64,000 nt of DNA from Paenibacillus pectinilyticus. Its GTDB lineage: Bacteria > Bacillota > Bacilli > Paenibacillales > NBRC-103111. This document shows, piece by piece, positions 54,310-62,225 of the stretch. Below the pieces are notes generated by a model. It made no database searches and had not been told where the DNA came from. It worked only from the letters and a program-made list of their open reading frames with translations. Location: the NCBI RefSeq assembly GCF_001700435.1, contig NZ_LYPC01000014.1:1203175-1267174 (forward strand). The letters run 5' to 3'. A program made the translations under genes and the position numbers. How positions within the stretch are numbered: the stretch's first letter is position 1; each line of letters starts with the position of its first letter.

Positions 54310-55815
54310 ATGTCATTTAAGGTAGCATTCATTGGTGCAGGCAGTATTGGATTCACACGCGGACTTCTGAGGGATTTATTGGCGGTACCTGAATTTCATA
54401 ATATTCAAGTGGCTTTTACGGACATTAATCCCCACAATCTAGACATGGTAACTGAACTCTGCCAACGCGATATTCATGAGAATGGGTTAGCCATCCAAAT
54501 ACAAGCAACAACGGATCGCAGAGAAGCTTTAGAAGGTGCTAAGTACGTCCTTTGTACGATTCGGGTTGGCGGGTTAGAAGCTTTTGCTACGGATGTTGAC
54601 ATTCCATTGAAATATGGCGTCGATCAATGTGTAGGCGACACGTTATGTGCCGGTGGAATCATGTATGGACAGCGTGGCATTTCCGAAATGCTGCGAATTT
54701 GCCAAGACATCCGCGAGGTTGCTGCGCCTGACGTAACGCTTTTGAATTATGCGAACCCGATGGCGATGCTGACTTGGGCTTGTAATAAATATGGCGGCGT
54801 ACGCACGATTGGCCTCTGCCATGGTGTTCAACATGGACATCATCAAATCGCGGATGTGTATGGCTTGGACAAGAAAGACGTCGATATCATCTGTGCCGGC
54901 ATTAATCATCAAACGTGGTATATCCAAGCTACGCATAACGGGAAAGATTTGACGGCTGGGCTGCTTGAAGCTTTCGAAAACCATGAAGAGTTTGCACGAA
55001 CGGAGAAGGTTCGTATCGATATGCTGCGTCGCTTTGGGTACTATAGTACCGAATCTAACGGACATTTGAGCGAGTATGTGCCTTGGTACCGTAAACGTGC
55101 CAGTGAAATCACCGATTGGATTGACATGGGTTCGTGGATTAATGGTGAAACGGGTGGTTACTTACGTGTCTGCACGGAAGGCAGAAGCTGGTTCGAGACG
55201 GATTTCCCTAACTGGATGAAGGATCCGGCGTTCGTTTATGCAGCGGAGAAACGCAGCGAAGAGCATGGTTCTTATATCATCGAGGGACTAGAAACAGGTC
55301 GCGTCTACCGTGGGCATTTTAACCTTGTGAATCAAGGTGTTATTTCAAATCTGCCTGATGATGCCGTCATTGAAGCGCCAGGTTATGTCGATCGTAATGG
55401 GATCTCCATGCCGCGTGTAGGCGATCTGCCTTTAGGACCTGCAGCTGTCTGTAATGTGAGTATTTCCGTTCAACGCTTAGCTGTGGAAGCCGCCGTTCAT
55501 GGGGATGATAAGCTGCTGCGCCAGGCCTTTATGATGGATCCGCTCGTAGGTGCTGTATGTAATCCGAAGGAAATCTGGCAAATGGTTGATGAAATGCTCG
55601 TGGCACAAGAAGCTTGGCTGCCACAGTATGGAGCAGCGATTGCGGATGCGAAGCAGCGTTTGGCTGCTGGTAACCTCATTCCGACACGTGACTACGAAGG
55701 TGCAGCACGGGTGAAAGTAAAGTCCGTCGCGGATATGCAGCAAGATCGTGAAGCGGCGAATAAGAACGCTGGAGAAGCTGATAAAGGGAAAGATCGCGCA
55801 GCAACGAATGTCTAA
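54310..55815 (+). CDS. GH4 family alpha-glycosidase (MelA-like)
   Basis: A 501-residue family 4 glycosidase, NAD- and Mn-dependent, which cleaves glycosides by a redox-elimination mechanism. NAD motif IGAGSIGFTRGLL, NYANPMAM, the metal-binding Cys and His in GLCHGVQ and GINHQTW, and a catalytic Tyr region are present. It is closest in pattern to MelA alpha-galactosidase; in this uronate cluster an alpha-galacturonidase activity (as in LplD) is also possible. ATG 54310 is eight bases after GAGGG; upstream GTG/ATG alternatives are badly spaced. The C-terminal 30 residues are charged and unusual. Confidence 0.9.
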   Translation: MSFKVAFIGAGSIGFTRGLLRDLLAVPEFHNIQVAFTDINPHNLDMVTELCQRDIHENGLAIQIQATTDRREALEGAKYVLCTIRVGGLEAFATDVDIPLKYGVDQCVGDTLCAGGIMYGQRGISEMLRICQDIREVAAPDVTLLNYANPMAMLTWACNKYGGVRTIGLCHGVQHGHHQIADVYGLDKKDVDIICAGINHQTWYIQATHNGKDLTAGLLEAFENHEEFARTEKVRIDMLRRFGYYSTESNGHLSEYVPWYRKRASEITDWIDMGSWINGETGGYLRVCTEGRSWFETDFPNWMKDPAFVYAAEKRSEEHGSYIIEGLETGRVYRGHFNLVNQGVISNLPDDAVIEAPGYVDRNGISMPRVGDLPLGPAAVCNVSISVQRLAVEAAVHGDDKLLRQAFMMDPLVGAVCNPKEIWQMVDEMLVAQEAWLPQYGAAIADAKQRLAAGNLIPTRDYEGAARVKVKSVADMQQDREAANKNAGEADKGKDRAATNV

Positions 55816-55876
55816 ATGTTCATTTGTTATCAAGTATGTTCATATGGGTTCTTTTCAGATATACTGAGAAGAGTAA

Positions 55877-55905
55877 GTGAAGGGTCGCTTGCGCGGCCCT
55901 TCTTG
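55877..55905 (+). terminator. Hairpin after GH4 gene
   Basis: GAAGGGTCGC pairs with GCGGCCCTTC around TTGC; the following T run is weak (TTGTGTT), so termination may be partial before kdgF. Confidence 0.55.
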
Positions 55906-55916
55906 TGTTGCTCATT

Positions 55917-55930
55917 TGGAAGCGCTTAAT
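55917..55930 (+). promoter_or_regulatory. Candidate cre site before kdgF
   Basis: TGGAAGCGCTTAAT matches the cre consensus at 12/14 positions and lies 20 bases before the kdgF start. Confidence 0.4.
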
Positions 55931-55949
55931 GACGAAAGGGGACATTCGT

Positions 55950-56267
55950 ATGTCAAATATTGGTGTATGGGAAGCAGCAGAGCCAGGCGTGACCCGCTGC
56001 ATTTTAAAAGCTGAAGTAGGATTAATGATGATGGAGGTTCACTTCGAGCCTGGTGCTGAGGGGTATCAGCATAGCCATGTTCATGAACAAATGTCCTATT
56101 GCTTAAAGGGGAAAATCCAGTTTACAATCGATGGTGTAGTGACCGTCATTGAGCAAGGCCAAACGGTTTACATACCTAGTGGAGCTCAGCACGGAGTTAC
56201 GGCTTTGGAAGCCTCTGCGCTATTAGATGTCTTTACCCCCATTCGTGAAGATTTGGTGAAACGATAG
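55950..56267 (+). CDS. kdgF: KdgF-like cupin, unsaturated uronate processing
   Basis: A 105-residue single cupin. HSHVHEQ and GAQHGV provide metal ligands, and the C-terminus DVFTPIRED closely matches the DVFSPMRED of enterobacterial KdgF. KdgF converts the unsaturated uronate released by lyases into the linear DKI that KduI uses, so its presence joins this side of the cluster to kduI/kduD. ATG 55950 follows AAAGGGG; a longer start has no ribosome site. Confidence 0.88.
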   Translation: MSNIGVWEAAEPGVTRCILKAEVGLMMMEVHFEPGAEGYQHSHVHEQMSYCLKGKIQFTIDGVVTVIEQGQTVYIPSGAQHGVTALEASALLDVFTPIREDLVKR

Positions 56268-56278
56268 AGAAAATGCCT

Positions 56279-56896
56279 TTAAAGGTGTAGAAGATGCACA
56301 CCCATGAAAAGCGCAACGACCCAGATTAAACAAGCGGAAACCTTATTTAATTTGGCCATAAAGATACCTTTGGAATCGCGAGCACCCATGAAATGACCTG
56401 CAAACGCCAAACCAAAGAACCATATCCAAGAAACAAGGATGATACAGATCGTAAACACCCATTTCTCAGTACCCGCGTACTCAATGGAATTTGTTCCGAT
56501 AACGCCGATTGTGTCCAGGATCGCATGTGGGTTCAATAGGGAAACGGACGCCGCGAAGAGGATCTGCTTCTTAGGCGAACTTTTCTCGCGGGCAACAGGA
56601 CTTTGAGGTGTAGGTTTACTTTTCCAAAGCATCCAGCCGATATACATCAGAAAGAAAAAACCAATCGTGTAGAGCACAGCTTGCAGCCACGAGAACGTTA
56701 AAACGATGAGTGAAACGCCAAAAACCGCAGCCAGGATTAGAATGGTGTCACAAAGGGCTGCTGTAAGAATGACAGGCAGTGCTTGCAGGTAAGAACGATG
56801 AGACGCTCCTTGGTTAAAAACAAAAACATTTTGTACGCCTAAGGGTAAAATGAGCCCAAAGCCCAAAATAAAGGCGTGAAGTATGGTGCTTAGCAA
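56279..56896 (-). CDS. LysE/ArgO-family amino-acid exporter
   Basis: A 205-residue membrane protein with about six helices and the LysE signatures GLILPLGVQNVFVFNQG and LNPHAILDTIG. The start is inferred as TTG 56896, nine bases after GGAG, because family members begin just there; a TTG five codons upstream lacks a ribosome site. Members export basic or other amino acids. Converges with kdgF. Confidence 0.88.
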   Translation of the reverse strand: MLSTILHAFILGFGLILPLGVQNVFVFNQGASHRSYLQALPVILTAALCDTILILAAVFGVSLIVLTFSWLQAVLYTIGFFFLMYIGWMLWKSKPTPQSPVAREKSSPKKQILFAASVSLLNPHAILDTIGVIGTNSIEYAGTEKWVFTICIILVSWIWFFGLAFAGHFMGARDSKGIFMAKLNKVSACLIWVVALFMGVHLLHL

Positions 56897-57013
56897 AATA
56901 GTCCGCTCCAATCATGATGTAAGTATGCGCTGTGGACATCTTCTAAGGATTATAAGGCTTTCGAAGTGAAATGGAAATATACGAACTTTTTGTGAAAAGG
57001 AAGGGTGATCCCT

Positions 57014-57340
57014 ATGCAAACTAGTGGTAAATTCGCATGGACGTGGACGATACGCGAGGAAGATTTGGAAGAGTACGTTGAGATGCACTTGGCTCCTTGG
57101 CCAGAAATTATGGAAGAACATAGTAAAGCAGGTTTCCGAGACTACTCTATTTTTCAAAATGGCACGCAATTCTTCTATTGTTTTCAATGTGATGATGTCG
57201 AAGCTGCTTTTGCTTATTTGGCCGAAAGCGATGCGTGCAACCGTTGGAATGCCATTACTTCGAAAATGGTTGTCGGATCATTCGATTTCCGCGAAGCAGT
57301 ACCGATTCAGCCGATGCGTGAGGTTTTCTACTTAAAATAA
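57014..57340 (+). CDS. L-rhamnose mutarotase-like protein (RhaM)
   Basis: A 108-residue RhaM/DUF718 protein. Family traits: HLAPWPEIMEEHSKAGFRDYSIF, CNRWNA and the C-terminal EVFYLK, as in RhaM. It would interconvert sugar anomers, and rhamnose is common in pectin side chains. ATG 57014 follows GGAAGGG with an eight-base spacer. Monocistronic with a terminator after it. Confidence 0.88.
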   Translation: MQTSGKFAWTWTIREEDLEEYVEMHLAPWPEIMEEHSKAGFRDYSIFQNGTQFFYCFQCDDVEAAFAYLAESDACNRWNAITSKMVVGSFDFREAVPIQPMREVFYLK

Positions 57341-57363
57341 TGGAATAATCATAGATTCATATT

Positions 57364-57402
57364 GAAGAGGATAGCTAGTGCATAATCTAGCATCCTCTTT
57401 TT
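57364..57402 (+). terminator. Intrinsic terminator after RhaM-like gene
   Basis: AGAGGATAGCTAG pairs with CTAGCATCCTCT, followed by TTTTT. Confidence 0.85.
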
Positions 57403-57528
57403 GCGCTTTCTCGTATTTTCCAAAGCTGGTAGACGGTGGATCTAAGGGAATTCAAACGTACTTGAAGTCATAGTAGGATTGGGATAGTATGAGGAGCATA
57501 GTGATTTTTACCGAAAGGAATGTGGAAG

Positions 57529-58455
57529 ATGAATAACCTTACTTTATTTATGAAAGCCTCTAGATTTCAGGTTATTCCAGTCATGGTCATTCCAGTTATA
57601 CTAGGTGGACTAGGCGCAATTGTGTGGAACGATACGTTTCATCCTCTATTATTTGTGCTGACTTTCATAGGCTCTATTGCCGCGCATTTATTTTCCAATA
57701 TGATTAATGATTTATGGGATTTTCGGAATGGGATTGATACCGCGGAGAAAGAAACGGCATCTACCATTGCGACGAATTCGGGCTTTTTAGCCAATGGGAC
57801 GATTCCCGAACGAACGTTTAGCTTGTTAACGTGGTCGTTATTTGCCCTGGCCCTTATTTGCGGTCTTATTTTGAGTGTGACCAGTGGATGGTTAGTCCTA
57901 GTTTTTGGCGGGTTAGGTGCCTTAATTGCTTACTTCTATGTGGCTCCACCTATTAAATTTGGCTATCGGGGCAAAGGCTATAGTGAGATAGCGATTCTAC
58001 TTTCCTTTGGTATTTTGCCAACCTTGGGCAGTTATTATGTTCAAACGATGACTATTGATTATCGGCCTATTCTACTTTCTCTGCCTGTTGGGTTGTTGAC
58101 GACGTTGATTCTATTTAATCATCATTTCTTACATTGGCAAGCAGATCGTACGGCAGGGAAACGTACTTTAGTCGTTGTTTGGGGTGAAAAAAGAGCTTTA
58201 GTTTTCTCCAAGTTTCTATTCGTTCTTTCGTATGCTGCGCTCATTTATTGCGTGATTGATGGTGTATTTCCTTACTATACGCTTCTCGCTTTACTTACTG
58301 CTGTCCCTTTCTATCGTGTTTACAGCAATTTGAAGGCGGAGAATCCTTCGCATGCTTATTTGCCTTTGATGGGGGCCTCTCTCAAAGCAACCAAAAATGG
58401 AGGCATCATTATGATGCTGGCCTTAGTTGTTCAAGCGATTATACAAGCTTTCTAA
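57529..58455 (+). CDS. UbiA-family prenyltransferase (MenA-like)
   Basis: A 308-residue membrane protein with about nine helices. The first prenyl-diphosphate motif is NMINDLWDFRNGID, the second ADRTAGKRTLVVVWG. This fits MenA, which prenylates 1,4-dihydroxy-2-naphthoate in menaquinone synthesis, although other UbiA enzymes cannot be excluded and no other menaquinone genes adjoin. ATG 57529 lies nine bases after AAAGGA; the ATG at 57520 is too close to that site. Confidence 0.82.
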   Translation: MNNLTLFMKASRFQVIPVMVIPVILGGLGAIVWNDTFHPLLFVLTFIGSIAAHLFSNMINDLWDFRNGIDTAEKETASTIATNSGFLANGTIPERTFSLLTWSLFALALICGLILSVTSGWLVLVFGGLGALIAYFYVAPPIKFGYRGKGYSEIAILLSFGILPTLGSYYVQTMTIDYRPILLSLPVGLLTTLILFNHHFLHWQADRTAGKRTLVVVWGEKRALVFSKFLFVLSYAALIYCVIDGVFPYYTLLALLTAVPFYRVYSNLKAENPSHAYLPLMGASLKATKNGGIIMMLALVVQAIIQAF

Positions 58456-58491
58456 CAAACACAATCTACTAACAAAGTGAGGTCATACGAT

Positions 58492-59220
58492 ATGAGTAGA
58501 CAATTTACGATTGGCGATTTTCATACGATACTTTCTGAAGGCGAAGTTTGGAAAATCGGCGGATTCCCCATGCCAGATGGTTCCTTCTGGGAGTTTAGGG
58601 AGCCGAATGCTACGATTATTGTACGCAATGGCATTTTATACGCACGTGCTCAATTAAGCCGCTCGAACAATTATGTTCAGTTTCTAGATAACGCGAAACA
58701 TATGTATTACTCTGCAAAGGATGTTGAAGTGCCAGAAGATGGCGAGATTTCGTTCGAATTGCAAATTCGTGCACGTACGACGAATACGGAGCCTAACGAT
58801 CTCTATGATGGCTTTGTCTCCTTGAATTTACTGGACTTCACAACAGGTGCAGCACTGGATTTCTTTGCTGGTAATGACAAATACGCGAGCGTGTATGCTG
58901 TTCTTCCTTTCCCAGGCGTACAAGTGCCTGAAACCGACAAAACACGGTTCTTCTGTATTTTCAAAGAGGAAACGAACTTCCAGCCACGCGAATTTAACAC
59001 GTACAAAATTACGTACCACCGCGGCAAGGATGAAGTCATTTTCTACGTAAATGGGGAAGAAGTTCGACGCGAAACTCAGGTGCCGATCAAATTCAATCGC
59101 TTCACTGTCGCATTAGGTATGATGACGGAGAAAGATTTAACACCGCAAGGCAGCGTTTCGCTGCATGGACAAACGATTATTGCTGAATGGTCCCCTGTGA
59201 CGGTGACAGTAACCGAATAA
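58492..59220 (+). CDS. Conserved hypothetical protein (DUF6081-like)
   Basis: A 242-residue soluble, beta-rich protein without signal peptide. Pattern resembles the DUF6081 group (jelly-roll / laminin-G-like fold inferred): GGFPMPDGSFWEF, YVQFLDNAKHMYYS, GFVSLNLLDF, YKITYHRGKDEVIFYVNG. ATG 58492 follows GTGAGG. A carbohydrate- or lipid-binding role is possible. It follows the prenyltransferase by 36 bases and may be co-transcribed. Confidence 0.65.
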   Translation: MSRQFTIGDFHTILSEGEVWKIGGFPMPDGSFWEFREPNATIIVRNGILYARAQLSRSNNYVQFLDNAKHMYYSAKDVEVPEDGEISFELQIRARTTNTEPNDLYDGFVSLNLLDFTTGAALDFFAGNDKYASVYAVLPFPGVQVPETDKTRFFCIFKEETNFQPREFNTYKITYHRGKDEVIFYVNGEEVRRETQVPIKFNRFTVALGMMTEKDLTPQGSVSLHGQTIIAEWSPVTVTVTE

Positions 59221-59232
59221 GAGATTACATCT

Positions 59233-59275
59233 TAAGAGCTCTGACTTCATGCAAGTGAAGTCGAGCTCTTTTTTT
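59233..59275 (+). terminator. Strong intrinsic terminator after DUF6081-like gene
   Basis: AAGAGCTC-T-GACTTCA pairs with TGAAGTC-GAGCTCTT, followed by seven T residues. Confidence 0.9.
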
Positions 59276-59341
59276 GCACGCTCCTGCCTATGGGTGAATA
59301 CACTGGAGTACTCTGCAGTTGATCAACTAGGAGGTACGAAT

Positions 59342-60100
59342 ATGCGGAAGTATACAGTTAAACAGGATCCTCGCGATTTTCGGGATTTGACATACAGGAG
59401 CGTCAATTTTATCCGTGAATCCGATCTGCCTAAGCACATCGATTTACGTAACCGACTTTCACCTGTGGTGAACCAAGGCGCATTGGGTTCATGTACGTCG
59501 AATGCGATTGTAAGCGGACTGCGTGAATTTTGGCTGCGTACAGAAGAGCAGAATCCGCCGCGGTTATCCCGCTTGTTTCATTATTGGCATGAGCGTGAGC
59601 TGGAAAATACGGTTGAAACCGATTCTGGAGCAACCATTCGTGATGGTTTAAAAGTATTGCAGAAGACGGGCGTATGCCCAGAAGAAGTATGGCCCTATGA
59701 GATCAATAATTTCAGGAGTACGCCCAATTATGAAGCAGAAGCACTTGCTCGTTATTATCGGATCGAGGGGTATCACCGAATTCACGACCTTGCGGGCATA
59801 AAGGCTTCGTTGGCCGACGGTTCACCTGTCGTGTTTGGCATCTGGATTTATTCTTCTTTTGAAAGTAAGAAAGCAACAACGACTGGGATCATTCCTTATC
59901 CGAATCGAAAAAAAGAGAAGCTGTTAGGCGGCCACGCTTTACTGGCTGTTGGCTATAAGGATGGAAAAGAAAAGGGGCAAGGCGTTGTCATTGTCCGAAA
60001 TTCTTGGGGGAGCAAATGGGGCGATGGAGGCTATTGCTACATACCCTATTCTTTTTTCAGAAATAAATCACTTACCTTTGATTTTTGGACTGGGAAATAA
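59342..60100 (+). CDS. C1-family (papain-like) cysteine peptidase
   Basis: A 252-residue peptidase. Catalytic Cys in NQGALGSCTSNA (about residue 49), His in LGGHALLAVGY (about 201) and Asn in RNSWGSKWGDGG (about 222) are all present. There is no signal peptide and no inhibitory prodomain, so it would be active in the cytoplasm or released on lysis or sporulation. ATG 59342 follows AGGAGG; a long upstream extension would cross the terminator. Confidence 0.92.
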   Translation: MRKYTVKQDPRDFRDLTYRSVNFIRESDLPKHIDLRNRLSPVVNQGALGSCTSNAIVSGLREFWLRTEEQNPPRLSRLFHYWHERELENTVETDSGATIRDGLKVLQKTGVCPEEVWPYEINNFRSTPNYEAEALARYYRIEGYHRIHDLAGIKASLADGSPVVFGIWIYSSFESKKATTTGIIPYPNRKKEKLLGGHALLAVGYKDGKEKGQGVVIVRNSWGSKWGDGGYCYIPYSFFRNKSLTFDFWTGK

Positions 60101-60125
60101 TAGGAATCCAGAGGGGGCCTAATCG

Positions 60126-60266
60126 ATGTTAACGGTAGAAGATGCGAATAAAATTATTGCTTTTTTATCAGCAGGCTATTTTGCAACCGAAGATCCGGAA
60201 GCTAGAAAAGAATTTAACCGCCTAGCCAATGAAGTCAGGAAAGCATCAGGTCAACCTGTGCAATAA
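60126..60266 (+). CDS. Small hypothetical protein (46 aa)
   Basis: Starts at ATG eight bases after GAGGGGG and lies 25 bases after the peptidase stop. Helical, charged, no membrane segment; begins MLTVEDANKIIAFLSAGYF. Probably co-transcribed with the peptidase. No known function. Confidence 0.6.
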   Translation: MLTVEDANKIIAFLSAGYFATEDPEARKEFNRLANEVRKASGQPVQ

Positions 60267-60314
60267 ACGAAGGGGTAAGATCTTGAATCTCATTCGAATC
60301 GAGGGGCGGCGCTC

Positions 60315-60392
60315 ATGTCCAAAAAACAGCTGCAAGGGCTAATACTTTTGTTATTCATTCTGTTAGTTATCCTTTTAAGTATTTTATTATGA
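60315..60392 (+). CDS. 25-residue hydrophobic membrane microprotein
   Basis: ATG is preceded by GAGGGG. The product is a short basic head (MSKKQLQG) and one uninterrupted hydrophobic helix of Leu, Ile and Val to the end. The composition fits a single-pass membrane peptide such as those that modulate larger membrane proteins. A bidirectional terminator follows 14 bases after the stop. Evidence is only a ribosome site and composition. Confidence 0.45.
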   Translation: MSKKQLQGLILLLFILLVILLSILL

Positions 60393-60406
60393 ACAGTTAT
60401 AAAAGT

Positions 60407-60448
60407 AAAAACAGCCGTTTGCGTTTTTCTCGCAGCGGCTGTTTTGTT
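60407..60448. terminator. Bidirectional terminator
   Basis: AAAACAGCCG pairs with CGGCTGTTTT, with an inner TGCG/CGCA stem. A residues precede and T residues follow, so it serves both the rightward microprotein unit and the leftward DUF1657 gene. Confidence 0.85.
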
Positions 60449-60460
60449 TGTTATCGTCAC

Positions 60461-60667
60461 TTAAAACCCTTTGTATTGCGGCTCTTCACTTTCAAGTTGC
60501 TGAACCCGGGTACTGACCTGATCCACGATACTTTGCGTAGATTGGGCGGCGGTTTCAAATAGTTGTTTGGCTTCTTGATTCTGCGTGCTTAGAGCAAAGG
60601 ATTCAAGACTGGCCTGAGCGCTTTTGAGGGAAGCTAGAGTGGTCTTAACTTGTGATGCTACTGTCAT
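60461..60667 (-). CDS. DUF1657 protein
   Basis: A 68-residue helical protein of the DUF1657 family (ASLKSAQASLESFALSTQN, EAKQLFETAAQS). It closely resembles the C-terminal domain of the 2Duf protein encoded on the opposite strand 190 bases away. DUF1657 proteins accompany spoVA clusters in spore formers. RBS is AAGGAG. Confidence 0.88.
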   Translation of the reverse strand: MTVASQVKTTLASLKSAQASLESFALSTQNQEAKQLFETAAQSTQSIVDQVSTRVQQLESEEPQYKGF

Positions 60668-60859
60668 GTGGTTGCACTCCTTTTAATTGAGAAATGGATG
60701 AGAACAAATGAAACACAGTGCTCTCTTGTTTGCGGTTGTTAATATGCCCGTAATAATTGAAGTTAATATACCAATTATATCCATTTTAGACGAATGATAG
60801 TTAAGGCGGAAATGACACATAATGAGAATGAAGAGAATGGGTGAAGGAGGGTTCATGCT

Positions 60860-61720
60860 GTGCCAGAATGGCTAACGATTGTGATTAGAGCCTTAGGAAC
60901 ATTGGTGTTTTTGTTCGTATTAACACGGATTTTAGGTAAGAAACAAATATCTCAGCTTACTTTTTTTGAATATGTGATTGGGATTACGCTCGGTGATTTG
61001 GCAGGGAATATATCGACCGAAGTGGAGTCCAATTACTGGCACGGGGTTATTGCCATTCTCGTGTGGTGTCTGGTGCCATTATTGCTGGAAATTTTAACGT
61101 TAAAAAGTAAGACGCTTCGAATTTGGTTCGAAGGCCGAGGCCGAGTCATGATTAAAGATGGCAAAATCCTTGAGGATAATTTAAAAAAAGAACGGTATAC
61201 AGCTGACGAATTGCTGGAGCAATTACGTACGAAGAGTATTTTTCGCGTGGCTGACGTGGAGTTTGCGTTGCTGGAGCCGAGTGGAGATCTCAGTGTTTTA
61301 CTCAAAAGTGAGAATCAACCATTAACCCCTAAGCATTTGGGTATGAAGCTAGTTACGGAGAAGCCCACGCAAGCTGTCATGGTAGATGGTGTTGTTCAAA
61401 ACGAGCCCTTGGCCGCAGCGGGTAGAGGACCTGGTTGGCTTCAAACTGAACTGGAAAAGCTGGGCGTAATCAAAGAAAATGTTTTCCTCGGTCAAGTGAA
61501 CACGCATGGTGAATTAACCGTTGACCTGTACGATGATAAGCTGAAAGTGCCTGAACCGAGCGAACGACCAGCATTACTGGCAACTTTGAAAAAATGTGAA
61601 GCCGATCTAGAGTTGTACTCCTTAACAACACAAAATGAAGAAGCGAAAATGATGTATGAAGCGTGTTCCGTTCAATTAACTAAGGCGATCCAGCAAGTAC
61701 ATACGCTTCTCAGAATGTAG
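60860..61720 (+). CDS. 2Duf-like membrane protein (DUF421 + DUF1657)
   Basis: A 286-residue protein of the YetF family. Three N-terminal helices (about 5-85; ITLGDLAGN), a DUF421 soluble part (about 90-215; RGRVMIKDGKILEDNL) and a C-terminal DUF1657 domain (about 225-286; ATLKKCEADLELYSLTTQN). The DUF421-DUF1657 fusion is the 2Duf protein of the spoVA-2mob operon, which raises wet-heat and chemical resistance of Bacillus spores. Start is GTG 60860 with AAGGAGG upstream. Next genes are spoVAC, spoVAD and spoVAE. Confidence 0.9.
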   Translation: MPEWLTIVIRALGTLVFLFVLTRILGKKQISQLTFFEYVIGITLGDLAGNISTEVESNYWHGVIAILVWCLVPLLLEILTLKSKTLRIWFEGRGRVMIKDGKILEDNLKKERYTADELLEQLRTKSIFRVADVEFALLEPSGDLSVLLKSENQPLTPKHLGMKLVTEKPTQAVMVDGVVQNEPLAAAGRGPGWLQTELEKLGVIKENVFLGQVNTHGELTVDLYDDKLKVPEPSERPALLATLKKCEADLELYSLTTQNEEAKMMYEACSVQLTKAIQQVHTLLRM

Positions 61721-61746
61721 ATTAACGGAAAAGGAGTGTGAACAAT

Positions 61747-62220
61747 ATGGCTAATAATAAGAAAAAGAATATGACAATGACACAGGAAGAGTATCAAAAA
61801 CTAGCCAAGCAGCAAGAGCCTAAACGACCTGTTCTCAAAAACTGCAGCAGAGCGTTTCTAGTCGGCGGTACGATTTGTTTAATCGGTGAATGCTTTATGC
61901 AAATGTTTATCAAATGGTTCGGATTTACTGAGAAAACAGCGGGGAATCCCACGGTTGCTGTGTTGATCATTATCTCCGTTATTTTAACGAGCTTCGGCAT
62001 TTACGATAAAATCGCCCAGTGGGCGGGAGGGGGAAGCTCCGTGCCTGTCACAGGGTTCGCGAACTCCTTATGCTCTGCGGCAATTGAGCATCGTGCAGAA
62101 GGGCTTGTGCTTGGTGTCGGCGGCAATATGTTCAAATTAGCAGGTTCTGTTATCGTTTTTGGTACTGTAGCAGCCTTCGTGGTAGGGATTGTACATCTGA
62201 TCATCATGGGTGGGAGCTGA
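61747..62220 (+). CDS. spoVAC: Stage V sporulation protein AC
   Basis: A 157-residue membrane protein with about four helices; part of the SpoVA channel that moves dipicolinic acid (Ca-DPA) across the inner spore membrane. SpoVAC is the mechanosensitive subunit in Bacillus. Motifs: RAFLVGGTICLIGE, VPVTGFANSLCSAAIEH. ATG 61747 is ten bases after AAGGAG; the GTG at 61738 is too close to it. Confidence 0.94.
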   Translation: MANNKKKNMTMTQEEYQKLAKQQEPKRPVLKNCSRAFLVGGTICLIGECFMQMFIKWFGFTEKTAGNPTVAVLIIISVILTSFGIYDKIAQWAGGGSSVPVTGFANSLCSAAIEHRAEGLVLGVGGNMFKLAGSVIVFGTVAAFVVGIVHLIIMGGS

Positions 62221-62225
62221 AAGGA

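Noticed and set aside
60740..60824. Sigma-G promoters for the spoVA and DUF1657 genes
   Set aside because: CATNNTA-like -10 words exist on both strands, but no GNATR -35 lies at 17-18 bases.
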